The notes below the pieces were generated by a model. That model was not told the origin of the DNA and did not search any database. It saw nothing but the letters and a program-made list of their open reading frames with translations. From contig NZ_FQTV01000022.1 of the NCBI RefSeq assembly GCF_900128905.1, positions 1-59,539 of the forward strand: DNA of 59,539 nucleotides. Reading direction: 5' to 3'. This DNA comes from Bacteroides luti (GTDB lineage: Bacteria > Bacteroidota > Bacteroidia > Bacteroidales > Bacteroidaceae). Shown in pieces: positions 26,746 to 36,081 of this stretch; position 1 is the first letter of the stretch; each line of letters opens with the position of its first letter. The translations under genes and the position numbers were made by a program.

Positions 26746-29241
26746 ATGTTAAGTATGCGTTTATCTGAACTAAACACAGGCGAAAGAGGCGTAATTGTAA
26801 AGGTAATGGGCCATGGCGGATTCCGCAAAAGAATTGTGGAGATGGGATTCATCAAAGGAAAAGTGGTCGAAGTGCTGTTGAATGCTCCTCTTAAAGATCC
26901 TATTAAATATAAAATTCTTGGATATGAAATTTCACTTCGCAGAAGTGAAGCTGAAATGATTGAAATTATCAGTGAGCAAGAAGCTGAAGAACAAACTGGC
27001 GTATCGTCTCATTTTCACGGATCAATTAAAGAAGAAAGACTTTTAACTGAAGATGAGCTTAAAAATCTTGCTTTAAGAAAGCGTAGAACCATCAATGTAG
27101 CATTGGTAGGAAACCCTAATTGCGGCAAGACTTCTTTATTTAATCTGGCATCCGGAGCTCACGAACATGTGGGAAACTACAGTGGTGTAACAGTGGATGC
27201 CAAAGAAGGTTTCTTCGATTTCCAGGGTTACCGATTTAAGATTGTGGATCTTCCCGGTACTTATTCCCTGTCGGCATACACTCCCGAAGAGATTTATGTA
27301 CGCCAACACATCATTGAAGAAACTCCGGACATTATAATCAACGTTGTTGATGCTTCAAATCTGGAACGTAATTTATACCTTACCACTCAGCTTATCGATA
27401 TGAATGTGCGTATGGTGATAGCGCTTAATATGTACGACGAGCTTGAAGCTAGTGGCAATAAATTAAATTACAGGTTATTAAGCAAACTGTTTGGTGTACC
27501 AATGGTCCCAACTGTCTGCAAAAAGAACCTTGGAATAGAGCATCTGTTCCACTTAGTAATCAACCTATACGAAGGAGCCGACTTCTTTGGCAAGAACGGT
27601 GAAATCAATAAAGAGGTTTTAAAGGAATTGCAAGATTGGCATCGTACCAACGTAAACGAAGCCGAACATGAAGAACACATGGACGATTATGTGGCACCGG
27701 ACAACTCACGTCAGAAGATATACCGACACATTCATATCAACCACGGACCAGATATAGAAAAAGGAATAGAGTATGTAAAAGCTGAGATCTCAAAGAATGA
27801 AGAGATCAGACATCTATACTCTACTCGTTATCTTTCCATTAAGCTGCTTGAGAACGATAAAAGCGTAGAGAAAGTTATCCACACGCTTCCTAATAGTATC
27901 GAAATATTTGCCGCGAAAGAAAAAGCTGCTAGAAAGATTCAGGTTGCAATGAATGAGGATAGCGAATCGGCTATTACCAACGCCAAATATGGATTCATCA
28001 CAGGAGCGCTCAAAGAAACCTTTATAGATAATCACCTGGAAAAGGATCAGATGACAAAGGTTTTGGATACCATTGTTACGCATAAAATATGGGGATACCC
28101 TATATTCTTCCTATTCATGTGGATCATGTTTCAAGGTACATTCTCTATTGGAGCTTATCCAATGGCTGGACTTGAATGGCTGGTAGACGTTCTCAGACAC
28201 TTTGTAGAAAACACGATGACAGCAGGCCCGCTGAAAGATATGATTGTAGATGGAATAATCGGCGGAGTTGGTGGAGTTATTGTTTTCCTTCCTAACATTC
28301 TGCTTCTTTACTTCTTCATTTCTTTAATGGAGGATTCGGGATACATGGCTCGTGCAGCTTTCATTATGGATAAGATTATGCACAAGATGGGACTTCACGG
28401 AAAATCATTCATTCCATTGGTAATGGGATTTGGTTGTAATGTACCCGCTATTCTTGCATCAAGAACCATTGAGAACAGAAAGAGCCGACTTATCACCATA
28501 CTGGTAAATCCATTGATGAGTTGTAGCGCACGCTTACCTATATACTTGTTGCTGGTTGGAACATTCTTCCCGGGCAAGGCTAGTCTGGTGCTGCTATCTA
28601 TCTATGTAACCGGAATACTTCTGGCTGTATTAATGGCCCGATTGTTCAGCAAAGTACTTGTTAAAGGTGAAGACACTCCTTTTGTAATGGAGCTTCCTCC
28701 CTATCGAATGCCAACCATGAAAGCCATTACCCGCCACACATGGGAAAAAGGACAGCAATACCTCAGAAAGATGGGAGGAGTAATCATGATTGCTTCTATT
28801 ATAATCTGGTATTTGGGTTACTATCCTAATCACAATGCATACAAGACCGTAGCAGAACAACAGGAAAATTCCTATATCGGTCAGATTGGAAAAGCCATTG
28901 AGCCTGCAATCAAGCCATTAGGCTTCGACTGGAAACTTGGAATTGGTTTGGTTTCGGGTGTTGGAGCAAAGGAATTAGTAGTCAGCACACTTGGTGTTCT
29001 ATACACCAACGATGCAGGAGTAAGCAAAAAAAGTCTGGCAGAGCGTATACCTATTACTCCGCTAGCCGCTTACAGTCTGATGCTTTTTGTTCTTATCTAT
29101 TTCCCCTGCATTGCCACACTTGCAGCTATCAAGCAAGAGTCCGGCAGTTGGAAATGGGCCGCATTTGCAGCGTTGTATACCACATCGCTGGCTTGGATTA
29201 TCGCCTTTAGTTTTTATCAAATAGGAAATATGCTACTATGA
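26746..29241 (+). CDS. feoB: Ferrous iron transporter, FeoA-FeoB fusion
   Basis: About 831 residues. An N-terminal FeoA SH3-like domain (about 1-75, MRLSELNTGERGVIVKV, EMGFIKGKVVEVLLNAPLKDPIKY) is joined to the FeoB G domain with G1 GNPNCGKTSLF (about 120), G3 DLPGTYSLSAYTPEE and G4 ALNMYDE. Two Gate domains follow with GFGCNVPAI and SCSARLPIYLL, ending in the last transmembrane helix. FeoB imports Fe(II) across the inner membrane. The FeoA-FeoB fusion is typical of Bacteroides. ATG 26746 is preferred, and ATG 26755 is also possible. The start lies only 10 nt after the -7 box. Confidence 0.97.
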   Translation: MLSMRLSELNTGERGVIVKVMGHGGFRKRIVEMGFIKGKVVEVLLNAPLKDPIKYKILGYEISLRRSEAEMIEIISEQEAEEQTGVSSHFHGSIKEERLLTEDELKNLALRKRRTINVALVGNPNCGKTSLFNLASGAHEHVGNYSGVTVDAKEGFFDFQGYRFKIVDLPGTYSLSAYTPEEIYVRQHIIEETPDIIINVVDASNLERNLYLTTQLIDMNVRMVIALNMYDELEASGNKLNYRLLSKLFGVPMVPTVCKKNLGIEHLFHLVINLYEGADFFGKNGEINKEVLKELQDWHRTNVNEAEHEEHMDDYVAPDNSRQKIYRHIHINHGPDIEKGIEYVKAEISKNEEIRHLYSTRYLSIKLLENDKSVEKVIHTLPNSIEIFAAKEKAARKIQVAMNEDSESAITNAKYGFITGALKETFIDNHLEKDQMTKVLDTIVTHKIWGYPIFFLFMWIMFQGTFSIGAYPMAGLEWLVDVLRHFVENTMTAGPLKDMIVDGIIGGVGGVIVFLPNILLLYFFISLMEDSGYMARAAFIMDKIMHKMGLHGKSFIPLVMGFGCNVPAILASRTIENRKSRLITILVNPLMSCSARLPIYLLLVGTFFPGKASLVLLSIYVTGILLAVLMARLFSKVLVKGEDTPFVMELPPYRMPTMKAITRHTWEKGQQYLRKMGGVIMIASIIIWYLGYYPNHNAYKTVAEQQENSYIGQIGKAIEPAIKPLGFDWKLGIGLVSGVGAKELVVSTLGVLYTNDAGVSKKSLAERIPITPLAAYSLMLFVLIYFPCIATLAAIKQESGSWKWAAFAALYTTSLAWIIAFSFYQIGNMLL

Positions 29242-29450
29242 GCTTACAAGAATTAATCGTTTCGGCAATTGTTTTCTTCTGTGTATTCTACGTAGGAAAC
29301 AGAATTGTACTTTTTTTCAGAAATTCGAATAACAATGAAAACCCATGTGCAAATTGCACAAGTGGCTGTGAATTAAGAGATCTGATGGAAAAGAAGAAGC
29401 AACAGTGCAGAGATTTGAAGAGGAACGAAAAGAAAAAATGCTGTAGATAG
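29238..29450 (+). CDS. FeoB-associated Cys-rich membrane protein
   Basis: A 70-residue protein overlapping the feoB stop by 4 bp (ATGA). One N-terminal transmembrane helix (about 7-27) is followed by a short cytosolic tail with CANCTSGCELRD, a second cysteine near QQC, and a basic end KKCCR. Small Cys-rich proteins linked to feoB are common in Bacteroidota and may handle Fe(II) or an Fe-S cluster at the transporter. The mechanism is inferred. Confidence 0.85.
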   Translation: MSLQELIVSAIVFFCVFYVGNRIVLFFRNSNNNENPCANCTSGCELRDLMEKKKQQCRDLKRNEKKKCCR

Positions 29451-29522
29451 GCAAAATTATAGCGCAAGATGCTTGGATTTTAAGAAATATCTATTACCTT
29501 TGCACTCGCAATCACGAAATAA

Positions 29523-29593
29523 GGTCTCTTGGCCGAGTGGCTAGGCACCGGTCTGCAAAACCGTCTACGGCGGTTCGAATCCGCCAGAGACCT
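29523..29593 (+). tRNA. tRNA-Cys (GCA)
   Basis: The 7-bp acceptor stem GGTCTCT/AGAGACC closes a complete cloverleaf with anticodon loop CTGCAAA (anticodon GCA), T arm GGCGG-TTCGAAT-CCGCC and discriminator U. The CCA end is not encoded. An intrinsic terminator follows. Confidence 0.95.
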
Positions 29594-29598
29594 CATAT

Positions 29599-29645
29599 AA
29601 TCCTTGTAACTAACTGAATTTCAGTATATAGTTACAAGGATTTTT
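29599..29645 (+). terminator. Terminator after tRNA-Cys
   Basis: AATCCTTGTAACTA pairs with its complement across a short loop and ends in TTTTT. Confidence 0.85.
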
Positions 29646-29783
29646 GCTTTAAGGATTAAAGAAGAAGACTAAAACCACTGATTCTCCAACGATTTAAGGG
29701 ATTTTCGAGGGGTATATAGTAAAACCGATTTTTTTTATTACTTTTGAATGGTATATAAATAATACACCTAAGTAAGCCAAAAT

Positions 29784-30524
29784 ATGAAACCGATATTCAA
29801 CGAAGAACAACAAAAGAAGGCTTCTTTCATTTTGGAGAATCCTCTATCTAAGTTATCCGAACTTTATTCTAATGAAATAAAGGACTTAGCTGTGGTTTGG
29901 TGCTACTATTCGGGCAAGATAGAAGGCAATACTTATACTTACGTTGAAACCGAAGCATTACTGAAAGACGGTATAACTTCTGAAAAAAGATACGAGGATG
30001 CCAAGATGCTTAAAAACCTCTACAACACTTTTATTTCCGAATTAGAATATATCCATAAAGAACAAAATCAAGAAATTATAGACGAACGTACTTTTTTCAG
30101 AGTACATCAATCTATTTCTACAGGATTGGTATCTAATGAAGAATCGGGCTCATTACGGACACGTGCTGTTCGTATTAGCGGAACGAATTATATCCCACCA
30201 AAGAATCAACAAGAAATAAAAAGTAAACTAAATGAAATCCTTTTTCAGCAAGAAGGATATACCAATCCTTTAGAGAAGGCAGTGTATTTGCATTGTAATT
30301 TGGCTCGTCTGCAACCTTTCATTGATGGAAACAAGCGGACTGCACGAATGATAGAAAGCATTGCATTGATGAACGCAGGCATAATCCCTGTATATTCCGC
30401 TAAAGACTCTGATATTCTGAATTACAGAAAAGGATTGATAGCTTTCTACGAAACGGAGGATTATAGCCTATATGCTGATTATTTTCTGAATAGACAGATT
30501 GAAAGAATCAAGGATATAGAATAA
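29784..30524 (+). CDS. Fic-domain protein with a Gln in place of the catalytic His
   Basis: A 246-residue protein. The Fic core motif, normally HPFxDGNxRxxR, reads QPFIDGNKRTAR, with Gln177 where the catalytic His belongs. The beta-hairpin flap (ISGTNYIPPKN) and the rest of the fold are present. An N-terminal class II inhibitory motif (S/T)xxxE(G/N) is visible as SGKIEGN (Ser43, Glu47, Gly48). Fic enzymes transfer AMP or other nucleotidyl groups to proteins using the His, so this one may be inactive, use another chemistry, or belong to a QPF subgroup. It sits alone just after tRNA-Cys, a common insertion position for acquired genes. Confidence 0.88.
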   Translation: MKPIFNEEQQKKASFILENPLSKLSELYSNEIKDLAVVWCYYSGKIEGNTYTYVETEALLKDGITSEKRYEDAKMLKNLYNTFISELEYIHKEQNQEIIDERTFFRVHQSISTGLVSNEESGSLRTRAVRISGTNYIPPKNQQEIKSKLNEILFQQEGYTNPLEKAVYLHCNLARLQPFIDGNKRTARMIESIALMNAGIIPVYSAKDSDILNYRKGLIAFYETEDYSLYADYFLNRQIERIKDIE

Positions 30525-30864
30525 CTATTTACTTTAGCCTTTTCAATATTACCTCAACAATACTGTTTATGCTGTCATCTATCCCAAACTTACATTCAGG
30601 ATAGATAGGCATCATTCGCAATATTTTTCAGGCATTTTAAGAACTACTTCCAGGAATTTATTATCTCCAACCAATAAATGAAGGACAACAAAAAAAATAG
30701 CAACCACAAGCTGTAAAACTTTCATTTAGATACATAAACACATTCTTACAGCCTTTTTTATTAAATAATAAAGAAATAAATCAAAATAAATCCGATATAA
30801 ATATATCATTTTGATTATTTTCTATATCTTTGATTAATTCAACCTTAATCAAAAAGCCAACAAT
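30525..30864. other. Intergenic region before glutamine synthetase
   Basis: I see no ORF or RNA. A -7 box TATCTTTG lies at 30825-30832, 32 nt before the start codon, without a TTTG at the usual -33 distance. An AT-rich tract precedes it. Confidence 0.4.
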
Positions 30865-32367
30865 ATGAACAACGAATTAGAGATGAACTCCAACTCATTG
30901 GTGAAATTTCTGCAAAAAAGTACTGCTGAGTTTACCAAAGCAGATATAATCTCTTTTATCAGAGAGAAAGAGATACGAATGATTAACTTTATGTATCCTG
31001 CCGGGGATGGGCGACTGAAGACTTTAAACTTTGTAATCAACGATGCTGCTTATCTAAATGCAATACTTACCTGTGGCGAACGGGTAGACGGATCTAGCCT
31101 TTTTACTTTTATTGAGGCAGGTAGTAGTGACTTATATGCTATTCCTCGTTTTCGCACTGCGTTTGTTGATCCTTTCGCCGAAATTCCTACGCTAACCATG
31201 CTTTGCTCTTTCTTTAATAAAGATGGAGATCCGTTGGAAAGCTCACCGGAATATACATTGCATAAAGCTTGCCGTGCTTTCAACAAGGTTACCGGAATGG
31301 AGTTTGAGGCTATGGGTGAACTGGAGTATTATGTTATAGCTCCGGATGACGGACTTTTTCCTGCCACTGATCAGCACGGGTATCATGAATCTGGTCCTTA
31401 CGATAAGTTCAATCAGTTCCGCACTCTGTGCATGAAATACATTTCTCAGGCTAACGGAAAGATAAAGTACGGGCATTCTGAAGTAGGGAATTTTACTCAG
31501 GATGGATTAACTTACGAACAAAATGAGATTGAATTTCTCCCCTCTCCTGCTGAAGATGCTGCCGATCAGCTGATGATTGCCAAATGGGTAATCCGTAATT
31601 TAGCTAGTCAATATGGGTATAATATCACTTTTGCTCCGAAAATTACTGTCGGTAAAGCGGGTTCCGGACTGCATATCCACATGCGTATTACAAAGGATGG
31701 AAAGAATCAGATGTTGGAGGATGGTAAATTGTCGGATACTGCACGGAAAGCGATTGCCGGAATGATGTGCCTGGCACCTTCCATTACAGCTTTCGGCAAC
31801 ACTACCCCAACCTCCTATTTCCGACTAGTGCCACATCAGGAAGCTCCAACCAATATTTGCTGGGGAGACAGGAATCGCTCCGTACTGGTACGTGTTCCTT
31901 TGGGATGGTCGGCTAAGAAAGATATGTGTGCTTTAGCCAACCCGCTGGAAAGTCCCAGCAATTATGATACGACACAAAAACAGACTGTAGAGATGCGCTC
32001 ACCGGATGGTTCGGCAGACATCTATCAATTATTGGCCAGTCTGGCTGTTGCTTGCCGCCATGGCTTTGAGATAGATGATGCATTAGGTATTGCCGAAAGA
32101 ACATACGTAAATGTAGATATTCATAAGGAAGAGAATCAGGAACGGCTAAAAGCTCTCGACCAATTGCCCGACAGTTGCTCTGCTTCTGCCGACCGCTTGC
32201 AGCAACAACGGGCTATATTTGAGAAAGACAATGTATTTAGTCCGAGTATGATTGATGGCGTTATCTGCAAGCTAAAGGCTTACAATGACACAACGCTTCG
32301 TGATGATACACAAAATAATCCTGCAAAGATGAAAGAAGTTGTGAATACTTATTTCCATTGCGGATAA
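30865..32367 (+). CDS. glnA: Glutamine synthetase (type I-like)
   Basis: A 500-residue cytosolic enzyme that makes glutamine from glutamate, ammonia and ATP. It has the N-terminal beta-grasp (about 25-110, FMYPAGDGRLKTLNF, VDGSSLFTFIEAGSSDL) and the catalytic domain with the metal-ligand Glu in MGELEYYV, the ammonium-site region NEIEFLPSP, AGSGLHIHM and NRSVLVRVP, and the PDGSADIY motif. Length fits GSI rather than the large GSIII (about 730 residues) also found in Bacteroides. The GHIH block reads HIHM. Nitrogen control is likely but no operator is recognised. Confidence 0.93.
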   Translation: MNNELEMNSNSLVKFLQKSTAEFTKADIISFIREKEIRMINFMYPAGDGRLKTLNFVINDAAYLNAILTCGERVDGSSLFTFIEAGSSDLYAIPRFRTAFVDPFAEIPTLTMLCSFFNKDGDPLESSPEYTLHKACRAFNKVTGMEFEAMGELEYYVIAPDDGLFPATDQHGYHESGPYDKFNQFRTLCMKYISQANGKIKYGHSEVGNFTQDGLTYEQNEIEFLPSPAEDAADQLMIAKWVIRNLASQYGYNITFAPKITVGKAGSGLHIHMRITKDGKNQMLEDGKLSDTARKAIAGMMCLAPSITAFGNTTPTSYFRLVPHQEAPTNICWGDRNRSVLVRVPLGWSAKKDMCALANPLESPSNYDTTQKQTVEMRSPDGSADIYQLLASLAVACRHGFEIDDALGIAERTYVNVDIHKEENQERLKALDQLPDSCSASADRLQQQRAIFEKDNVFSPSMIDGVICKLKAYNDTTLRDDTQNNPAKMKEVVNTYFHCG

Positions 32368-32490
32368 TCAAACAATCAATACACAGACTTTAAAACATTG
32401 TTTAGTTTTTAACTAAAGTATAAATTTAAAATACAAGTTCTGCATAAACAGAAGAATAATCAATTCTAAGATAATATAATAGTTACAAAT

Positions 32491-32536
32491 GAAACCAGAA
32501 TAGATTCTATAAGAGTTTATTCTGGTTTCGTTTTTG
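32491..32536 (+). terminator. Terminator of glutamine synthetase
   Basis: GAAACCAGAATA pairs with TATTCTGGTTTC and is followed by GTTTTTG. The rest of 32368-32702 is AT-rich with nothing recognisable. Confidence 0.85.
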
Positions 32537-32702
32537 TATCTAACAAATCAGTGTCTGTTTTATATAAAAATAGAATTACACAAAATTCACAATAAAGCGT
32601 TAATACATAAAATACTTTAAAAGTACATCTTTTTGAACAAAGCATTAAGAATAAAAGCTATATATTTAACTTCAAATTAAACTCTTTAAAGCTAGACACA
32701 AT

Positions 32703-34216
32703 ATGAAAAAGATTATTCTACTATGTTTATTCAGTTTATCTCTATGCAATGTCGGTGCACAGAAAATATTAAAAAGCTTCCCTTTTTATATCGATGGTAC
32801 TTTTAAAAAAGACTATGAAGAGTATAAAGCTGGCACTCCTTTAAAATTTAATCAGCTAGTATTAACTGAAAGAGGAGCGAATTCAGAAGAAACACTTAAA
32901 GCTGCTGTTGTTGTAGACAACACACAGTTTGCAATTCCTTATAGCATGCTGAAGGTGATGGACCTCAACCCTACCGACAACAAATCGTTCTGGGAATATA
33001 AGGCACTGCAGAATGATATCTACGAAAAAATTTGGGATAAAGGATACCAATACGATATTCGCCAGGATTTAAATGATGAAGCTACCGAATACATAAAGAA
33101 CCTGAGCAGCTCAAATCTGTTTTATGATGATCCGTACACAGAAGATTATGTAAACGGACTTTTTGCTTCTGTTATTTATAACAATTTTAATGATAAAAGA
33201 TTGGGAACTTTAAATGTTTATATTTTAAGGCTCCTGCCCCCGACAGTTTTATATTGCCTAACGGTTCTTTGGTGTTAAGTACCGGACTGCTTTCTACATT
33301 AGATTCTGAAGAAGAGCTGACCGCTATTATGGCTTCGGAAGTAGCACACTTTGTTTTAGATCATGCCATAATAAACGTAAATAAAGAAGTAGCACGCGAA
33401 AAGAGAGCTGCGTTCTGGGGTGGCGTTGTAGGAGGTGTTCTTGCTGCCGGCGAGGAATACCTGATGAGTAAAAGTGAATATTATATACCGGGAACAGCTA
33501 CTGCTGCGGTTGCTCTTATTTCATCGGCCATTTTCGATAAAACAAGTCAACGACTGGGTATGACTTATAGCCGCGATCAGGAAAAGGTTGCCGATCAATG
33601 TGCTATTGATTTTCTGAAAATGAAAAACATGCAACCTTCCGCATTGGCTTCCGGTCTTACTAAAATAAAGAACTACTACGAAGAGCATAGGGATTATTAC
33701 ACCCTTTCAAAATATGGTCCTTATGCTGAATTCGACAAACGTATAGAACGTTTGGGAGAAAACAAAGAGTGCACAATCAATCATCGTTACAACAAAATTA
33801 TGTCTACTGTGAATACTTTCAATTCAATATTGATGCTCAACGGTAAACGCTATGACGATGCTGCTTTATTGGTAAACAAGAATATAAAAAACAAAGTAGC
33901 TTCGGATGATGATTATGTTTTGCTTGCAAAAACAAACATGGCTTTGTACAATACAGAAGAAAAGAATAATGAAAGTTTATCATTGATTCTAAAAGCAAAA
34001 TCAGTAACAGATGTTCCTAATTTGAATACTGATAAACAAGAAATTCTTGCATTACTACGTTTAAACAAACAAGGTAAAGCAGCTTCCAGCCTTAAAGAAT
34101 ACATCGACCATCTTTCAGCATTTCTGGATCAAACAAGAAGCGCTGATGAATCTACATGGGCTTCTACTGAATTAAACTGGGCCAACAAGCTGTTACAAAG
34201 AATAAGTATCTTATAA
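32703..34216 (+). pseudogene. M48-like metallopeptidase gene with a one-base frameshift and altered zinc motif
   Basis: An exported protein of about 504 residues if repaired. The signal peptide ends LCNVGAQ. The first frame runs to about 33227, then continues as an unrelated tail, while the real sequence carries on one frame over from APAPDSFILPNGSLVLSTG. Restoring one A in the run at 33227-33229 (TTAAGG to TTAAAGG) joins them. The M48 zinc motif HExxH reads SEVAH (Ser codon at 33335-33337), although the downstream Glu/Asp site (RDQEKVADQCAIDF) is kept, so the protein may have been a non-catalytic relative before the frameshift. The C-terminal third looks helical and TPR-like. It is convergent with the ModF-like gene. 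Confidence 0.8.
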
Positions 34217-34292
34217 AATATATAGAAGAGGCTGTACAAAAAGCAATATTAAGTCTCTGAATATTTAGTATTTAAAACGGTTTGCAGACAGA

Positions 34293-34378
34293 GATTTAAA
34301 GAAATAAAGCATAGGAAAGGGTCCGCAAGGTCCATCTAAAGTTATATTTCTATGTTTGATTTAAAGAAATAAAGCATA
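34293..34378 (+). repeat. 21-bp direct repeat
   Basis: An identical 21-bp word beginning GATTTAAAGAAATAAAGC occurs at 34293-34313 and 34358-34378, 65 bp apart, after the M48-like gene. Confidence 0.6.
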
Positions 34379-34381
34379 AGT

Positions 34382-34416
34382 AAGGGGTTGTTCCGATTTG
34401 TCGGCCAACCCCTTTC
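34382..34416. terminator. Terminator between convergent genes
   Basis: AAGGGGTTG pairs with CAACCCCTT around an inner CCG/CGG stem. T residues follow on the plus strand. Confidence 0.75.
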
Positions 34417-34442
34417 TCGTATCTTGTTCTTTCCGTTTTATT

Positions 34443-35894
34443 TTACTTATTTCTTTTCAGCATAAGTCTGTCTGAAATAGACTTTGGAAGTTCCTTTTCG
34501 TAGTGAGTTACGTAAATAATCGTTTTATCCTTTCGTTCGCAGAAAGCCTCAACAATAGCTTTTACTCTTCTTCGGTTGGTTGTATCCAGCCCGTGGAGAG
34601 GTTCATCGAGTATCAGTAGTTCAGGGTCTTTCACAAAGGCACGAGCCAGAAGAACCAAGCGCTGTTCACCAGATGATATTTGCAGGAACGGACGATCTTT
34701 GATATCCAGAATGCCAAAGATATCCATCCACCATTCACAGATTGACATCTGATCTGGGCGTGGTTTCTTGTACAGTCCAATTGAGTCGTGCAATCCGGAA
34801 GCAACAATATCTATAGTTGGTAAATTCTTCAAGTAAGCACGGTGCATCTCGGGAGATACATATCCGATATGCTTCTTTATTTCCCAAATACTTTCACCCG
34901 ATCCTCGTTTCCGACCGAAAAGACTGATATCGCAAGCGTAAGATTGCGGATTGTCCGCACATACCAAGCTTAACAATGTTGATTTCCCTGCTCCGTTTTC
35001 ACCGGAGAGTGCCCATTTCTGTCCGCGAAGAATCTGCCAGTCGAGCTCTTTCAAGATGGTACGGTCACCGTAACGAATGGAAACTTTATTTAGCTTTACC
35101 ACCTCTTCGGAATCAAACAAATTATCGCCGTATTCCAGATCAATAATACTTTGTTTCTTTTCCTCAGACAAGACTGTGGCTGTATTAGGTACATAATTTG
35201 CCAGATATTCTTCCCTGGTTACTTTCTTACCGCAGGTACGAGCCTTAACCGGAAGAACATGAGTAATAAAATCGGGAATATCGTCCAGCATAGAGAGCAC
35301 CAGAATAATCTGCAGGGAAGATTTAGAAGTCAGCCTCTGCAAAACATCATGCAATAAATCGCGAGTCTTAGCATCGAGTCCGATAAACGGATTATCCATT
35401 ATCAACACTCTTGGGTTAGTAAGTAAAGTCTTTGTCAGCTGAAACTTCCGAAGCTCACCGCTGGAAAGCAGAATCAGTTTCTTATCAAGCATTGGTTCAA
35501 TGGCAAAAAGCTCAAACAGTTCATCACGCAGTTGCGTATCTGTTATTTCGCCCAGACTATCTTTTACCACCGGAGCATCATCCTGATCGTGTGCATTCCA
35601 TCTTTGTTGATAGTAGTAGTTTGCATCGGCCGCACCATACGTATCACGGAAAGCTATATATTTTATATTTTCATAAACCAGATTACTGACTGAAGGAGAG
35701 AAATCATATTCCAGTTTACCTTCTTTCAGAGGAAATTTTCCTGTTATTGTATCTACCAGTAAACTCTTCCCACTCGCGTTGGGACCAACGATTGCCAGAT
35801 GTTCTCCAGCTTCCAGACTCATAGTCAGAGGATGGGTAAAGCGGTACATCTCATTGCGGGCCACTCCTCCCTCCAAACGGATAATTGATTGCAT
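34443..35894 (-). CDS. Tandem ATP-binding cassette protein, ModF/PhrA-like
   Basis: A 483-residue soluble protein with two ABC domains. Domain 1 has Walker A GPNASGKS (about 37-44), signature LLSSGELRK and Walker B VLIMDNPFIGLD. Domain 2 (about 260-483) has Walker A GENGAGKST, signature ISSGEQR and Walker B LLILDEPLHGLD. No membrane segment or linked permease is present. ModF-type proteins have been associated with molybdate uptake or photorepair in enterobacteria, but their biochemical role is unsettled. Here it stands alone. Confidence 0.88.
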   Translation of the reverse strand: MQSIIRLEGGVARNEMYRFTHPLTMSLEAGEHLAIVGPNASGKSLLVDTITGKFPLKEGKLEYDFSPSVSNLVYENIKYIAFRDTYGAADANYYYQQRWNAHDQDDAPVVKDSLGEITDTQLRDELFELFAIEPMLDKKLILLSSGELRKFQLTKTLLTNPRVLIMDNPFIGLDAKTRDLLHDVLQRLTSKSSLQIILVLSMLDDIPDFITHVLPVKARTCGKKVTREEYLANYVPNTATVLSEEKKQSIIDLEYGDNLFDSEEVVKLNKVSIRYGDRTILKELDWQILRGQKWALSGENGAGKSTLLSLVCADNPQSYACDISLFGRKRGSGESIWEIKKHIGYVSPEMHRAYLKNLPTIDIVASGLHDSIGLYKKPRPDQMSICEWWMDIFGILDIKDRPFLQISSGEQRLVLLARAFVKDPELLILDEPLHGLDTTNRRRVKAIVEAFCERKDKTIIYVTHYEKELPKSISDRLMLKRNK

Positions 35895-36081
35895 TTTGAT
35901 CTATTTTATTTCAAAAACAGTGCAAAAGTAGTGTTTTATTCTTCAAAAGTTATAAATATAGTAAGTGAATCATTTTTAGTTTAATGTTTTATTACAATTA
36001 CAGAATATTAATACATTAAATTTGTATATATTTGTATTTCTGTATTTTAAGTTATTAAACAAACATTATAAATAAAGAGTT

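Noticed and set aside
30661..30690. A further unit of the ATTGG repeat (ACCAATAAATG)
   Set aside because: It is a single unit without the 21-bp periodicity.
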